Assembly (NCBI GenBank): GCA_023417815.1
Contig: JAEZEI010000021.1
Coordinates: 62,001-126,000, forward strand
From: Bacteroidota bacterium
Lineage (GTDB): Bacteria; Bacteroidota; Bacteroidia; Chitinophagales; Chitinophagaceae
Reading direction: 5' to 3'
Length of the DNA stretch: 64,000 bases
The notes below the pieces were generated by a model. The model saw nothing but the letters and a program-made list of their open reading frames with translations. It ran no database searches and had not been told where the DNA came from. Shown here one piece after another: positions 18,416 to 27,758 of this stretch. The position numbers and the translations under genes are program-made. Each line of letters opens with the position of its first letter. The first letter of the stretch is position 1.

Positions 18416-19439
18416 TAAACCTGTAACGGGTTGTATGCTCGTAAGTTTCACCAGGCAGCAGAACTGTTGATGTGAATCCAGGTTGATTGGGGCTATCAGG
18501 GAATTTCTGGGCCTCAAGGCAAAAGCCGGTTCGGAAATTATCCGGTTGCCCATTTCTGAAAGTATTTACACCATTCATAAAATTACCGGAATAAAACTGC
18601 AGCCCGGGTTGATCGGTATGGCACTCCATTTTTAGTTGCTGCACTTCCACCTCTGCAACTTTCCTATAACCTTTTCCTTCGGGAACAAAACAGTGGTCGT
18701 ACCCCCCGGCAAAACTTAATTGTTCTGAAGAATTAGCCAATCCATCTCCAATCAATATTCCTTCCGACAGGTCAAATGGACCTTCCACCTTTGAGATCTC
18801 TCCAAGAGGGATCAAATCCTTGGTAACCGGCAGAAAATGTTTTGAATGTATCCTGATGAAATGATCGTTAATACTTCCTCCTCCATTTAAATTAAAATAT
18901 GCATGGTTGGTAAGGTTCAGGATGGTTTCAGCTGAAGTAAAGGCTTTAATGTGTATGAATACTTCATTCTCTTCGGTAAGATGATATTCAACAATTATTT
19001 CCAGTTCTCCGGGGTATCCCCCCTCACAATCGGGTGATACATATTTCAGCTTTAAAACATCCGGTGAATGTTCAATCATATCCCAAACCACCTGGTGAAG
19101 GCCGCCTGGCCCTCCATGAAGATGATTAGGACCATTATTAACCGGCAACCTGTATTGCTTCTCATTTAAAGTGAATTTTCCTCCAGCAATACGGTTTGCA
19201 AACCTTCCTATTATTGAACCATAATATGCATCGCCAGGTCCTCTATACGGTTCAATGGAGTTGAACCCGCAAACCGGATCCACGATCCCGTTCCGAGTTT
19301 GCAATTCCAACCCAACCCACCTGGCCCCATAGTTAGTGAAAGCCGCAATGCTGCCTTTTGAATTTTTTAAAAAGAACAGCCCGGTAGGTTTACCTCTAAC
19401 GTTTGAGATGAAATTATCAATACAATGTTCAAGCCTCAT
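18405..19439 (-). CDS. galM: Galactose mutarotase (aldose 1-epimerase)
   Basis: GalM interconverts the alpha and beta anomers of galactose, supplying the form used by GalK. The 344-residue protein shows GPNHLHGGPGGLH, the catalytic His in LTNHAYFNLNG, and the catalytic Glu in LEAQKFPDSPNQPGF. There is no signal peptide. It lies tail to tail with galK, overlapping by 11 bases, so the two are not co-transcribed even though they act in one pathway. Confidence 0.93.
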   Translation of the reverse strand: MRLEHCIDNFISNVRGKPTGLFFLKNSKGSIAAFTNYGARWVGLELQTRNGIVDPVCGFNSIEPYRGPGDAYYGSIIGRFANRIAGGKFTLNEKQYRLPVNNGPNHLHGGPGGLHQVVWDMIEHSPDVLKLKYVSPDCEGGYPGELEIIVEYHLTEENEVFIHIKAFTSAETILNLTNHAYFNLNGGGSINDHFIRIHSKHFLPVTKDLIPLGEISKVEGPFDLSEGILIGDGLANSSEQLSFAGGYDHCFVPEGKGYRKVAEVEVQQLKMECHTDQPGLQFYSGNFMNGVNTFRNGQPDNFRTGFCLEAQKFPDSPNQPGFTSTVLLPGETYEHTTRYRFITG

Positions 19440-19452
19440 TGCGAATCATAAA

Positions 19453-20049
19453 TCAAAAATCAAGAATGCCGTTAACCAGTTTTTTCCATTGGATCTTTGA
19501 GAAAATTGTAATCGCTCCTGTTGCAACTGCTGCATTCCTTAACTTATTAGTTCCTTTTTCAACAGAAGTATTAGGCAATTCATTCCTTCCCAATACTGCT
19601 ACGGTAACTTCATCACCTTTTCTTGAAACAGTGAAGGTACTTGTAGCACTATCACTGAAGAAATGAGCAGTATCACCTGCATTGTCACCCGGATCTGGTG
19701 CAGGTCTAACGGTCATACAGAAAATATTGCTTTCTTCATTCTCTTCCCTAACCTCCTCCACCCGTACCCAATCATAACCGTTCCCTGCTTCATTACCCGG
19801 ACCAGGAATATTTATACGGAAATGATCTCCTGTAGCCGGATCCCTTTCAACAATATTCCCATGTTGATCTGTTAATTGGAATTCTGCACTACCAGTACCT
19901 GCGTAATCTTTCCAATGATTGATATCGAGTAGCCTTCTCTTTGCTTCCTGGAAGACAGCCTCACCCGAGGCAGGATCAACTTTTTTAGTAGAATATGTGT
20001 TCGAAAATCCACCAGCCTCCTGCTCGGGTGCTTCTTTTTCTATTTCCAT
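19453..20049 (-). CDS. Hypothetical protein with C-terminal SRPBCC-like segment uncertain
   Basis: This 198-residue product is acidic at its N-terminus (MEIEKEAPEQEAGG) and has no signal peptide or membrane helix. Pieces such as GSAEFQLTDQHGN, DHFRINIPGPGN and NIFCMTVRPAPDPG suggest an all-beta domain. The C-terminal 30 residues are basic and hydrophobic. I do not recognise the family and assign no function. It ends 13 bases before the galM start on the same strand, so it may be the first gene of a two-gene unit. Confidence 0.6.
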   Translation of the reverse strand: MEIEKEAPEQEAGGFSNTYSTKKVDPASGEAVFQEAKRRLLDINHWKDYAGTGSAEFQLTDQHGNIVERDPATGDHFRINIPGPGNEAGNGYDWVRVEEVREENEESNIFCMTVRPAPDPGDNAGDTAHFFSDSATSTFTVSRKGDEVTVAVLGRNELPNTSVEKGTNKLRNAAVATGAITIFSKIQWKKLVNGILDF

Positions 20050-20224
20050 AAAATAACCTCACATACAATCGTGCCAAGGAAATGGTTAAGGCAATGTAAA
20101 CGTTCGGTTGATGTAATGTTAAATACGCTGAAACAAACCAATGTAGGGCATTTCGGCATTGTTTTTCACACTTCTATGTCAGCATTATTAAGGAAATTTA
20201 AAAGAAAAAAGGAGCAATAAAATT

Positions 20225-20788
20225 ATGAAAGACACACGTTTTTATCTGATGATCGCGGCCTTTCTGCTCTTCCTTGTGAGTTGTAGAACCGTAGCTCATA
20301 TAGAGAAGGACGAAACCGTGGATTTTGGAAAGTTTAAAACATTTACCTGGGCAGAGATTCCTGCTGAAGAACAGGGTTTAAGTGATATACAAGCCCGCAA
20401 TCTTCAGTCTGCAGTGAGTGAGGCCCTTAAGAAGAACGCCCAGTGGCAGGAATCATCATCCAGGCCTGACGTTATTCTGAAACATGATATCCAGGTTGAC
20501 AAGGTGGTTAGACAATACAATGAACCGGTTTACTCACAGGCATTCTCCAGGAACTACTATAATCCATACACAAGGAGATGGGTAAATATTTATTATCCTC
20601 CCCGTTTCCTGGGATATGACCGCGACCAGGTTCAGGCAAATGAAGCGACCTTTACAATTTCCATGATAGATGCCAGCACAAACAGGGTGATCTGGCAGGG
20701 CTGGACAACAGCTGATGTAAACCGGAAATTGACAAGCCGGGAAATTCAGGAAGGAGTCAAGGCCATCTTTAAGAATTTCAGTCCGTAA
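20225..20788 (+). CDS. DUF4136 family lipoprotein
   Basis: This 187-residue protein has a lipoprotein signal with Cys20 (FLLFLVSC). The mature part shows the DUF4136 layout: FGKFKTFTWAE, a helix ending ALKKNAQWQESSSRPDVILKH, and the late VIWQGWTTADVNRKL. The fold is expected to be periplasmic; the function is unknown. A GGAG stretch lies 8-12 bases before the ATG, which is notable because Bacteroidota rarely use Shine-Dalgarno sites. A terminator follows at 20814. Confidence 0.82.
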   Translation: MKDTRFYLMIAAFLLFLVSCRTVAHIEKDETVDFGKFKTFTWAEIPAEEQGLSDIQARNLQSAVSEALKKNAQWQESSSRPDVILKHDIQVDKVVRQYNEPVYSQAFSRNYYNPYTRRWVNIYYPPRFLGYDRDQVQANEATFTISMIDASTNRVIWQGWTTADVNRKLTSREIQEGVKAIFKNFSP

Positions 20789-20813
20789 GAATGATTAATC
20801 TCTTTAGAGTATT

Positions 20814-20838
20814 AGCCCCGCCAATTGCGGGGCTTTTT
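20814..20838 (+). terminator. Rho-independent terminator after the DUF4136 gene
   Basis: The perfect 8-bp stem AGCCCCGC / GCGGGGCT with a CAATT loop is followed by TTTT. The same stem arms recur in the terminator at 44883-44906. Confidence 0.85.
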
Positions 20839-20902
20839 GATATAATGACAAATAATACATTTTTGAATTATGATTTATTAAATTGATTAGACTGAAAAAA
20901 AT

Positions 20903-20932
20903 TTGCAGCAAAATGATTTTGCCCTATTTTTG
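20903..20932 (+). promoter_or_regulatory. Bacteroidota-type promoter of tRNA-Lys
   Basis: TTG at 20903-20905, 19 bases, then TATTTTTG at 20925-20932 matches the consensus exactly. It places transcription start about 15 bases before the tRNA. Confidence 0.8.
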
Positions 20933-20953
20933 CAATCCCTTTTAAAAAAGGAT

Positions 20954-21026
20954 GAATTGGTAGCTCAGTTGGTAGAGCAATACACTTTTAATGTATGGGC
21001 CCTGGGTTCGAGTCCCAGCCAGTTCA
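20954..21026 (+). tRNA. tRNA-Lys (anticodon TTT)
   Basis: The cloverleaf closes well. The acceptor GAATTGG pairs with CCAGTTC and discriminator A follows. The anticodon stem ATACA/TGTAT holds loop CTTTTAA with anticodon TTT at 20987-20989. The T-arm is CTGGG-TTCGAGT-CCCAG. The 3' CCA is not encoded (the sequence continues CAAA). Confidence 0.97.
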
Positions 21027-21036
21027 CAAACAGATA

Positions 21037-21059
21037 AGCAGCCCCGGGCTGCTTTTTTT
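21037..21059 (+). terminator. Terminator after tRNA-Lys
   Basis: The palindrome AGCAGCCC-C-GGGCTGCT is followed by a run of seven T residues, 10 bases after the tRNA end. Confidence 0.8.
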
Positions 21060-21141
21060 ATTTCATATATCTGCCGATCATTCATAAAGGAGTTCTCTAC
21101 AATAATGGAACTGCCTATTTTTGTGCCTAGCCCGGAAATAA

Positions 21142-21951
21142 ATGAATGGATTCTTTAATAATAAGGTAATAGCTATAACCGGGGGAAGTGACGGTATCGG
21201 AAAGGCAATGATCGAGATACTGCTTCCCCTGGGAGCAAAAATTGCAACTTGCGGCCGCAACCAGGATAAATTATACGATCTGCAGTTAAAATACAGCCAG
21301 GCACCGCTTCATTGTGTTGTAGCTGATGTGAGCAATTATAACGATTGTGCACTATTCATCAACTCCACTATTAAGCAATTTGGTGGCATCGACATCCTGG
21401 TAAATAATGCAGGAATCTCTATGCGGTCTCTTTTCAGGGATGCTGATGTCCAGGTAATCCGCAAGGTTATGGAGGTAAATTTCTTTGGAACAGTTTATTG
21501 CACCAAGCTGGCGCTCGAATCCATCATTGAAAGAAAAGGTACGATCGTAGGAATTTCCTCCATAGCAGGCTTCAGGGGCTTACCCGGAAGAAGTGGCTAT
21601 TCCGCCAGCAAATTTGCATTAAATGGCTGGCTTGAAGCGTTACGCACAGAGCTTTCTGAAGATGAAGTAAACGTGATGTGGGTAAGCCCCGGCTATACAC
21701 GCAGCAATATCAGGAACGCCGCCCTTACTGAGAGTGCAGAGGCCCAGGGATCAAGCCCACTGGAAGAAGGCTCCCTGATGAGTGCCGAAGAATGCGCAGC
21801 GCACATTCTGAAAGCCATTGAAAAAAAGAAACGCAGCCTTATTATGACCTTTACCGGGAAACGAGCTGTGATCATAAACAAATTCTTTCCTTCATGGGCG
21901 GATAAGCTTACCCGAAATTTTTTCTTCCGGGAAGGTAAACTGATCAAATAG
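21142..21951 (+). CDS. Short-chain dehydrogenase/reductase (SDR)
   Basis: This 269-residue NAD(P)-dependent oxidoreductase has the classical SDR layout: cofactor motif TGGSDGIG (13-20), NNAG (88-91), and the catalytic Ser140, Tyr153 and Lys157 (YSASK). The C-terminal part (about 215-269) is basic with a hydrophobic segment, as in the membrane-associated DHRS7-like group. The substrate is unknown. The gene lies nine bases upstream of the SAM hydrolase family gene and may share its transcript. Confidence 0.9.
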   Translation: MNGFFNNKVIAITGGSDGIGKAMIEILLPLGAKIATCGRNQDKLYDLQLKYSQAPLHCVVADVSNYNDCALFINSTIKQFGGIDILVNNAGISMRSLFRDADVQVIRKVMEVNFFGTVYCTKLALESIIERKGTIVGISSIAGFRGLPGRSGYSASKFALNGWLEALRTELSEDEVNVMWVSPGYTRSNIRNAALTESAEAQGSSPLEEGSLMSAEECAAHILKAIEKKKRSLIMTFTGKRAVIINKFFPSWADKLTRNFFFREGKLIK

Positions 21952-21960
21952 AAACGGAAG

Positions 21961-22773
21961 ATGCCCATAATTACGCTTACATCTGACATTGGTGAAAACG
22001 ATTCCCTTACAGGTGCGGTAAAGGGCCGGCTTTTGCAGCAGGTACCCGGGGCAAATATCATAGATAATACCCACGGCCTCTCCCCTTTTAATTACCACAG
22101 GTCTGCCTACCTCGCACGTCTTGCAGTACAGAATTTTCCTTCGAACACATACCATATCATAATCCTTAATCTTTATGATGAGAGGCCTGAACACCTTTTG
22201 TTTGCCAGGCATAATGACCAGTATATCCTTTGTGCCGATAATGGTTTGATCACGATGGTACTGGAAGAAGTGCCACAGGAAGTGGTTTCCCTGCCCTTCG
22301 GTGATACTTCACGAAGTATCCCCGGCATAGCTACGCTTTTTGGAAAGGCAATACAGGAGGTTGAATCCGGCAGATCTCTGGACCAGGTGGGCGATGCCGG
22401 GGTTTCTATACAGGTAAAGAATCCATTGAGGCCCTTGCTGAACCAGGATAATATGGAGGGCCAGATAATCTTTATTGATAATTTTGAAAACGTTGTGGTG
22501 AACATTACACGGGAAGAGTTTGAAGAACAGCGAAGGGGTCGTAATTTTAAGATCGTTTTCAGGAGGGATGAAGTGATTGACCGGATCAGTGAAACCTATG
22601 CTGATGTTCCGCAGGGAGAAAAACTAGCCCTTTTTAATTCATCAGGATACCTGGAGATCGCGATCAATAAAGGAAATGCAGCAGGGCTGCTGGGTTTACA
22701 GGGATTTTCAGATAACCAGCAAGTGCTGAACAACAGGCTTTTTTATCAAATGGTGAAAATATTTTTCGAATAA
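21961..22773 (+). CDS. SAM hydrolase / SAM hydroxide adenosyltransferase family (DUF62) protein
   Basis: This 270-residue protein belongs to the family of SAM-dependent fluorinases, chlorinases and hydroxide adenosyltransferases. Signs are TLTSDIGENDSLTGAVKG at the N-terminus, the IIDNTHGLSPFN segment, and the C-terminal domain NVVVNITREEFEE. Most chromosomal members cleave S-adenosylmethionine with water to adenosine and methionine. Halogenase activity is not suggested by any neighbour. It is a soluble trimeric type of protein by family. Confidence 0.85.
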   Translation: MPIITLTSDIGENDSLTGAVKGRLLQQVPGANIIDNTHGLSPFNYHRSAYLARLAVQNFPSNTYHIIILNLYDERPEHLLFARHNDQYILCADNGLITMVLEEVPQEVVSLPFGDTSRSIPGIATLFGKAIQEVESGRSLDQVGDAGVSIQVKNPLRPLLNQDNMEGQIIFIDNFENVVVNITREEFEEQRRGRNFKIVFRRDEVIDRISETYADVPQGEKLALFNSSGYLEIAINKGNAAGLLGLQGFSDNQQVLNNRLFYQMVKIFFE

Positions 22774-22787
22774 TAAATCAAACAATT

Positions 22788-23618
22788 ATGAAAGCTTTTT
22801 ATTTATCAGCATTCCTGCTTGCTTCAGTTTCCTTCAGCGAAGCCCAGGTAAAAATGCCCGCTCCTTCACCGACACAATCGCTTAAACAGGATTTCTCTTT
22901 AAGCAGTGTAGAAGTATCATATTCACGGCCTGCTGCCAAAGACCGTAAGATATTCGGTGATCTTGTACCTTACGGGAAGTTATGGCGTACCGGGGCGAAT
23001 GCAGCTACCACCATCAGGTTCAACGAGCCTGTAGCAGTTTCCGGAAAGCGCGTTGATACAGGTACTTACGCACTTTACACTATCCCGGGCGAAGATAACT
23101 GGGAAGTGATCCTAAATAAAGGAACCGGGAACTGGGGTGTTGACGGATATAAAGAAGCTGATGATGTGGTTCGTGTAAAAGTTCCGGCCTACAAGCTTAA
23201 AAACGAAGCAGAGAATTTCACCATGCAATTCGACAATATTAAACCAGAAAGCATGGAATTGCATATTATGTGGGACAAGACCGGCGTAGCATTGCCTATT
23301 ACCGTTAGCATAAAGGATAAGCTTCGCACAAATATCGAAAGCGCACTCCAGAGCGATAAAAAGCCCTACTGGCAAGCTGCCCAGTTTTACAACGAGTGGG
23401 ATAAGAACCACGCAAAAGCACTCGAAAATATCAGTAAAGCCATTGATGGTAATCCCAAAGCATTCTGGATGCACCTTTACAAAGCCAGGATCCAAAAAGA
23501 CATGGGCGACAAGGCAGGAGCACTCGCAAGTTCACAAAAAAGTCTTGAACTAGCCAGGGAAGCGAAGAATGATGATTATGTGAAACTGAACCAGGATTTC
23601 CAGAAAGAATTGAAATAG
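22788..23618 (+). CDS. DUF2911 protein with C-terminal TPR-like region
   Basis: This 276-residue protein has a signal peptide (about 1-19, ending SEAQ). The DUF2911 domain covers about 30-175, with VEVSYSRPAAKDRKIFGDL, YGKLWRTGANAATTI and the GTYALYTIPGEDNWEVILNK segment. Residues 190-276 are helical and read like one or two tetratricopeptide units (KAIDGNPKAFWMHLYKARIQKDMGDKAGALASSQKSLELA). It is exported; the function is unknown. It starts 14 bases after the SAM hydrolase gene and ends before a strong terminator. Confidence 0.85.
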   Translation: MKAFYLSAFLLASVSFSEAQVKMPAPSPTQSLKQDFSLSSVEVSYSRPAAKDRKIFGDLVPYGKLWRTGANAATTIRFNEPVAVSGKRVDTGTYALYTIPGEDNWEVILNKGTGNWGVDGYKEADDVVRVKVPAYKLKNEAENFTMQFDNIKPESMELHIMWDKTGVALPITVSIKDKLRTNIESALQSDKKPYWQAAQFYNEWDKNHAKALENISKAIDGNPKAFWMHLYKARIQKDMGDKAGALASSQKSLELAREAKNDDYVKLNQDFQKELK

Positions 23619-23641
23619 AAATTTTAAAGACCATTTAATAT

Positions 23642-23667
23642 AGGGATTGATTCTTCAATCCCTTTTT
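23642..23667 (+). terminator. Terminator between the DUF2911 gene and the converging symporter gene
   Basis: The 9-bp stem AGGGATTGA / TCAATCCCT with loop TTCT is followed by TTTTT. A weaker A-run on the other side may also help stop leftward transcription. Confidence 0.8.
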
Positions 23668-23669
23668 AA

Positions 23670-25310
23670 TTATTTAGCCTTTTTCTTACCGGCGATATCA
23701 AATAGGGGCTGTAACAATAATCCAATACCAATAACCAGCAATGCTCCGATCACGTTAAGCCACAAAAAGCTAATGATGTCCATTTTATATATCAGGATAA
23801 TAAGCGCTTCAGAAATTAAGGCAGAAAGAAACACGGCATGACCTGATATATACCGGATCCAGAAAGCGACCAGGAAAATTCCAAGTATCACTCCATAAAA
23901 GAGCGATCCGAGAATATTAACCGCTTCAATGAGGCTGTTGCCGATCGAATTTGCAAACATGGCAACTATTATGCAGAATATGCCCCAGCCCAGCGTGTAC
24001 CATTGAGAGGCGTGGTATTCATTTACCGGCCGGTCTTTCCTTACAAAGAACTTTTTATGAAAATCAACCATCGTGCATGCTGCAAGTGAATTAAGTGCAG
24101 CCGCTATAGATCCCCATGCCGCAAGAAAGATCACCGCAAATAATAGCCCTATCAGCCCCACGGGTAAATGATCCTTTACAAAATGGAGAAAGACATAATT
24201 ATTATCATTCACTTCCTGCCCGGGCAAAGCTTTGGATAGCGCAGCTTTATATTCATTGCGTACCTGCTGCACTGCCTGGGCATCCCCTAATGAAAAGACG
24301 CTGTCGTATCTTGCTTCGATCGAAAGCAACTCGTCGCGGTGTTCGGTTTTCAGTGCTATCTCACGTTTATGATCATCAAAATATACAGGAGCCTTATGGA
24401 AAAGATAAAAAGTAAAGACAAGTATCCCGATCAGGAGGATAAAAAACTGCATCGGTACCTTTACAAGACCGTTCATTAATAACCCTTTCCGGCTTTCAGC
24501 ATTGTTTCTTGCAGTAAGATACCTGCCCACCTGGCTATGGTCGGTTCCGAAATAACTCAGGGCAAGAAAAAATCCTCCTATTAATCCGCTCCAGATATTA
24601 TACTTATCCTTCCAGTCAAAATTTCCGTTGCTGTCAACCCCGGTAGTGATAACATTCATTTTGCCAAGTTTCCGGGCTTCATCAACAGCACCTGAAAAGC
24701 CTACATTTTCCGGCAACAGGTCTACGGCAATAAAACCGACAAGAAACAATGAAACAAAAACTATTATCATCTGCAACACCTGGGTGTATGCTACAGCCCT
24801 GGCTCCGCCCGACATGGTATAAATAATTAGTACCCCACCCATTACAATATTGGTGTAATACAGGTTCCATCCCATTATTGAACTAAGAATCAGGGATGGG
24901 GCATAAATACTTACGCCAGTGCTAAGACCGCGGGACAACAGGAACAAAAATGATGTGAAAGTCCTGGTCTTTACATCAAACCTGTGTTCAAGAAATTCAT
25001 AGGCTGTATAGATCTTTAATCGATTATATACCGGCACGAAAAAGATGCTTATAACGATCATTGCCAGTGGCAATCCGAAATAGTATTGAACAAAGCGCAT
25101 CCCGTCGCTGTATGATTGACCGGGACCGGTAAGGAAGGTGACTGCACTTGCCTGCGTACCCATTATACTCATAAGTACCAGGAACCAGGGCAGGCTGCGA
25201 TTGCTAAGAAAATATCCTTCAAGGTTTTTGGTGGTGCGGCTTTTATAAACTCCATAAATTATTATGGAGATCAACACGCCAATCAATACTATCCAGTCGA
25301 TTAAACTCAC
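23670..25310 (-). CDS. Sodium:solute symporter (SSS family)
   Basis: This 546-residue transporter has about 14 membrane helices. The N-terminal LIDWIVLIGVLISIIIYG and the conserved Gly-rich stretches (TFLTGPGQSYSDGM, FALSYFGTDHSQVGRYLTAR) match the SSS family. A soluble loop of about 65 residues (about 300-365) lies between central helices. It should import a small solute with sodium; the substrate is not evident. Its start overlaps the stop of the PIG-L gene by four bases, so uptake is probably tied to the product of that deacetylase or of the M14 peptidase upstream. Confidence 0.9.
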   Translation of the reverse strand: MSLIDWIVLIGVLISIIIYGVYKSRTTKNLEGYFLSNRSLPWFLVLMSIMGTQASAVTFLTGPGQSYSDGMRFVQYYFGLPLAMIVISIFFVPVYNRLKIYTAYEFLEHRFDVKTRTFTSFLFLLSRGLSTGVSIYAPSLILSSIMGWNLYYTNIVMGGVLIIYTMSGGARAVAYTQVLQMIIVFVSLFLVGFIAVDLLPENVGFSGAVDEARKLGKMNVITTGVDSNGNFDWKDKYNIWSGLIGGFFLALSYFGTDHSQVGRYLTARNNAESRKGLLMNGLVKVPMQFFILLIGILVFTFYLFHKAPVYFDDHKREIALKTEHRDELLSIEARYDSVFSLGDAQAVQQVRNEYKAALSKALPGQEVNDNNYVFLHFVKDHLPVGLIGLLFAVIFLAAWGSIAAALNSLAACTMVDFHKKFFVRKDRPVNEYHASQWYTLGWGIFCIIVAMFANSIGNSLIEAVNILGSLFYGVILGIFLVAFWIRYISGHAVFLSALISEALIILIYKMDIISFLWLNVIGALLVIGIGLLLQPLFDIAGKKKAK

Positions 25311-27712
25311 CTTTTGCTGATTATATTTGCAAACAGTCGGTATGCACCGGTTACCCCGGCCGGTAGCTGCCGGAAGAATGATATCCCGGTATAAACTATT
25401 CTTCCTCTTCCATGATCGGCAACGATGAGTGCACCTTTCTCGCCAGGCTCACCCGGATCATTCATTATAAGAGGAAACCCGAAAGGTTCTGCTGCTTCGG
25501 CATGGTAGATACTTCTTTCCTGCACCCAGCCTTCAAAATCCTTTTCTGTGATCCTGTTTGGATGATCCAGCACACGGCTTCCATTCCTTGCAAGCGTTAC
25601 CGGCGAATTTTCATTTGTTATCCGTTTCCGGGTGATATTGAAATTATAGGGGAAGATCCGTGATCGTACAGGCCCAATAGAATTGTTGGTATTATATTGA
25701 ACAACCAATGTTCCGCCATTGTTCACAAATTCCATCAGCAGCGGAAACGCATTGCTTAACCAGGTATGAATATTATATGCTCTGATTCCAGTTACAACAA
25801 CATCAAGCTCGCTTAATTTTTTTGCAGTCAGATCCTTTTTCTCCAAAACACTAACCTCGTATCCCAGTTGCTCCAATGCTTCCCTAACCCTGTCTCCTGC
25901 ACCCTCAATATACCCCGCTCGCCTGCCTGCTGTTTTAATATCCGCATTGATCACACGCAGTTGGTTCAAATATGTATAGCTAATATCAGGGATATGCTCA
26001 TACCGGATCTGCTTAAGGGTGTGATCGTATGATTCAGAATTAAACAACGCCTCCCCGCGGACAAGAAGCGTCTCGCTTCCATTGATTAATTTCTTAGAAA
26101 GGGCTACAGGAATCGTAAGTTCAGATCCCTTTTCCATCGCAACAACTGAATCCAGAACTTTCGTGGAACTGCCATTGAACCTGGTGAAGAATTGCAATCT
26201 GCCGGATATCTCTTTCATTGCACGGAGGGTATAATTCACCGTTTTTGGTTCATTGTCTCGAATTACAAGTACCTCGCGGTCGTTCGAAACGGTAATTGCG
26301 GGAACGATATGAACAGGCTGGTACAATTCTCCTCTTACGGGGTCGGTGTAACGATATACTATATTTCTTGTAGCCTTATGCTCAACTCCATTGAGATTAA
26401 ACACTATTGTCACAGGAAGATCTGAATTCCAGGGATCTCCAGTCATGGTGCGGGAATATGATCTTTCCAGCCAGTAAGGCTCTGTCGAATATTCCTTTTT
26501 TACCGGGAAGGTTTTCGTGAATGTAGCGCTCGTATTTGCCGGGATATTATTCAGAATTGTATCGAATTGCAAAAAGCTGATCCTGGATGAATTCATTTGC
26601 ACTGACCTGCTGTTCAAAAGAAAACTAACTCTTACGCTGTCCCCTTTCGTTAGCAACTGGGTATTGGTAGTAGCTTCTGCGTATATGCCTGCCGCAGCTA
26701 GTATTATCTCATCCAGTTTTTCATCGGAAAGTTGTGCAGGCCGGGTTTTCATTCCTGAAGCAGTTTTCTTTAGTTGTTGCAATGAAGCGATACTCTTTGC
26801 AGGATTATTCGGATCAAAATCACTTGAGATCTTCCTGGCCATTTCAACAGCAGGATCCGTGGACTGGTTCTCAACCAGATCTTTCCGTGGTGCATCTCCT
26901 TTAATGGTTTCAAAGAATTCAAACTGCTGACCGCGTTGGGCAGGTACGCCAAAACCCTGGCTCCGGTGCTGACTACGGCTTTCGGCAGCGATCTCCCCAT
27001 ATCCTCTTCCCAAAACAGGATTAAAAAGTCCTACGTCGATCTTGAATTGAGATTCCTTCTGGGTATTGTTATTCCCGAAATTGAATGTATTCCAAAGTAA
27101 TCTTGAAGGTTTCCACGGACCTACCCCCAGATTGAAATGTTCTGGAAACCGGAGCGGATCACCCGCAGCATCAAATGCTTCACCGGCAAGGATCGCCGAA
27201 GCTGTATGATGTCCATGCCCACCCTCTCCCGTTGTGGGAAAGCGGGTAATTATAACATCCGGTCGAAACTTCCTGATCACGTATACAACATCCGAAAGCA
27301 CTTCATTATGCCCCCAGATCCTTAACGCTTCGTCAGGACTCTTGCTATATCCAAAATCTGCGGCACGGGTAAAGAACTGTTCTGCTCCATCAATATTTCG
27401 GGCGGCCATAAGTTCTCTTGTGCGGATCATCCCGAGTTCTGCACCCTGTTCACCCCCGATAAGATTCTGACCCCCATCTCCCCTGGTAATACTCAGGTAA
27501 CCGGTACGATAAAGTTTTTCACTGGAGAGATAGGAAAGCAGGCGCGTATTTTCATCATCAGGATGGGCTGCTATGTATAAAACACTCCCTCTTCCCTGCA
27601 ATTTATTTATTCGCTGAAGGATGTCTGAAGAGGATAAGGATTGATTGCTTTGGGAATTTGCATGCAATGAAAAAATTGCCGCAAAAAGCAACAAGGTCAA
27701 TGGTTTTATCAT
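25307..27712 (-). CDS. Exported PIG-L family deacetylase with long C-terminal region
   Basis: This 801-residue protein has a signal peptide (about 1-20). The zinc-binding HPDDE of the PIG-L/LmbE N-deacetylase family lies at residues 50-54 (YIAAHPDDENTR), with the partner GHGHHTASA further on. Beta-sandwich-like segments occupy about 370-590. The last 200 residues read as a glutamine-amidotransferase-like Rossmann unit (DVVVTGIRAYN, FVNNGGTLVVQYN). PIG-L enzymes remove acetyl groups from N-acetylglucosamine-type sugars; the large exported form is common in Bacteroidota but of unknown substrate. It overlaps the symporter gene. Confidence 0.85.
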   Translation of the reverse strand: MIKPLTLLLFAAIFSLHANSQSNQSLSSSDILQRINKLQGRGSVLYIAAHPDDENTRLLSYLSSEKLYRTGYLSITRGDGGQNLIGGEQGAELGMIRTRELMAARNIDGAEQFFTRAADFGYSKSPDEALRIWGHNEVLSDVVYVIRKFRPDVIITRFPTTGEGGHGHHTASAILAGEAFDAAGDPLRFPEHFNLGVGPWKPSRLLWNTFNFGNNNTQKESQFKIDVGLFNPVLGRGYGEIAAESRSQHRSQGFGVPAQRGQQFEFFETIKGDAPRKDLVENQSTDPAVEMARKISSDFDPNNPAKSIASLQQLKKTASGMKTRPAQLSDEKLDEIILAAAGIYAEATTNTQLLTKGDSVRVSFLLNSRSVQMNSSRISFLQFDTILNNIPANTSATFTKTFPVKKEYSTEPYWLERSYSRTMTGDPWNSDLPVTIVFNLNGVEHKATRNIVYRYTDPVRGELYQPVHIVPAITVSNDREVLVIRDNEPKTVNYTLRAMKEISGRLQFFTRFNGSSTKVLDSVVAMEKGSELTIPVALSKKLINGSETLLVRGEALFNSESYDHTLKQIRYEHIPDISYTYLNQLRVINADIKTAGRRAGYIEGAGDRVREALEQLGYEVSVLEKKDLTAKKLSELDVVVTGIRAYNIHTWLSNAFPLLMEFVNNGGTLVVQYNTNNSIGPVRSRIFPYNFNITRKRITNENSPVTLARNGSRVLDHPNRITEKDFEGWVQERSIYHAEAAEPFGFPLIMNDPGEPGEKGALIVADHGRGRIVYTGISFFRQLPAGVTGAYRLFANIISKR

Positions 27713-27758
27713 ACCACGAAATTAAATGAATATACTCCCTGCCAAAGCCGTTCATCAA

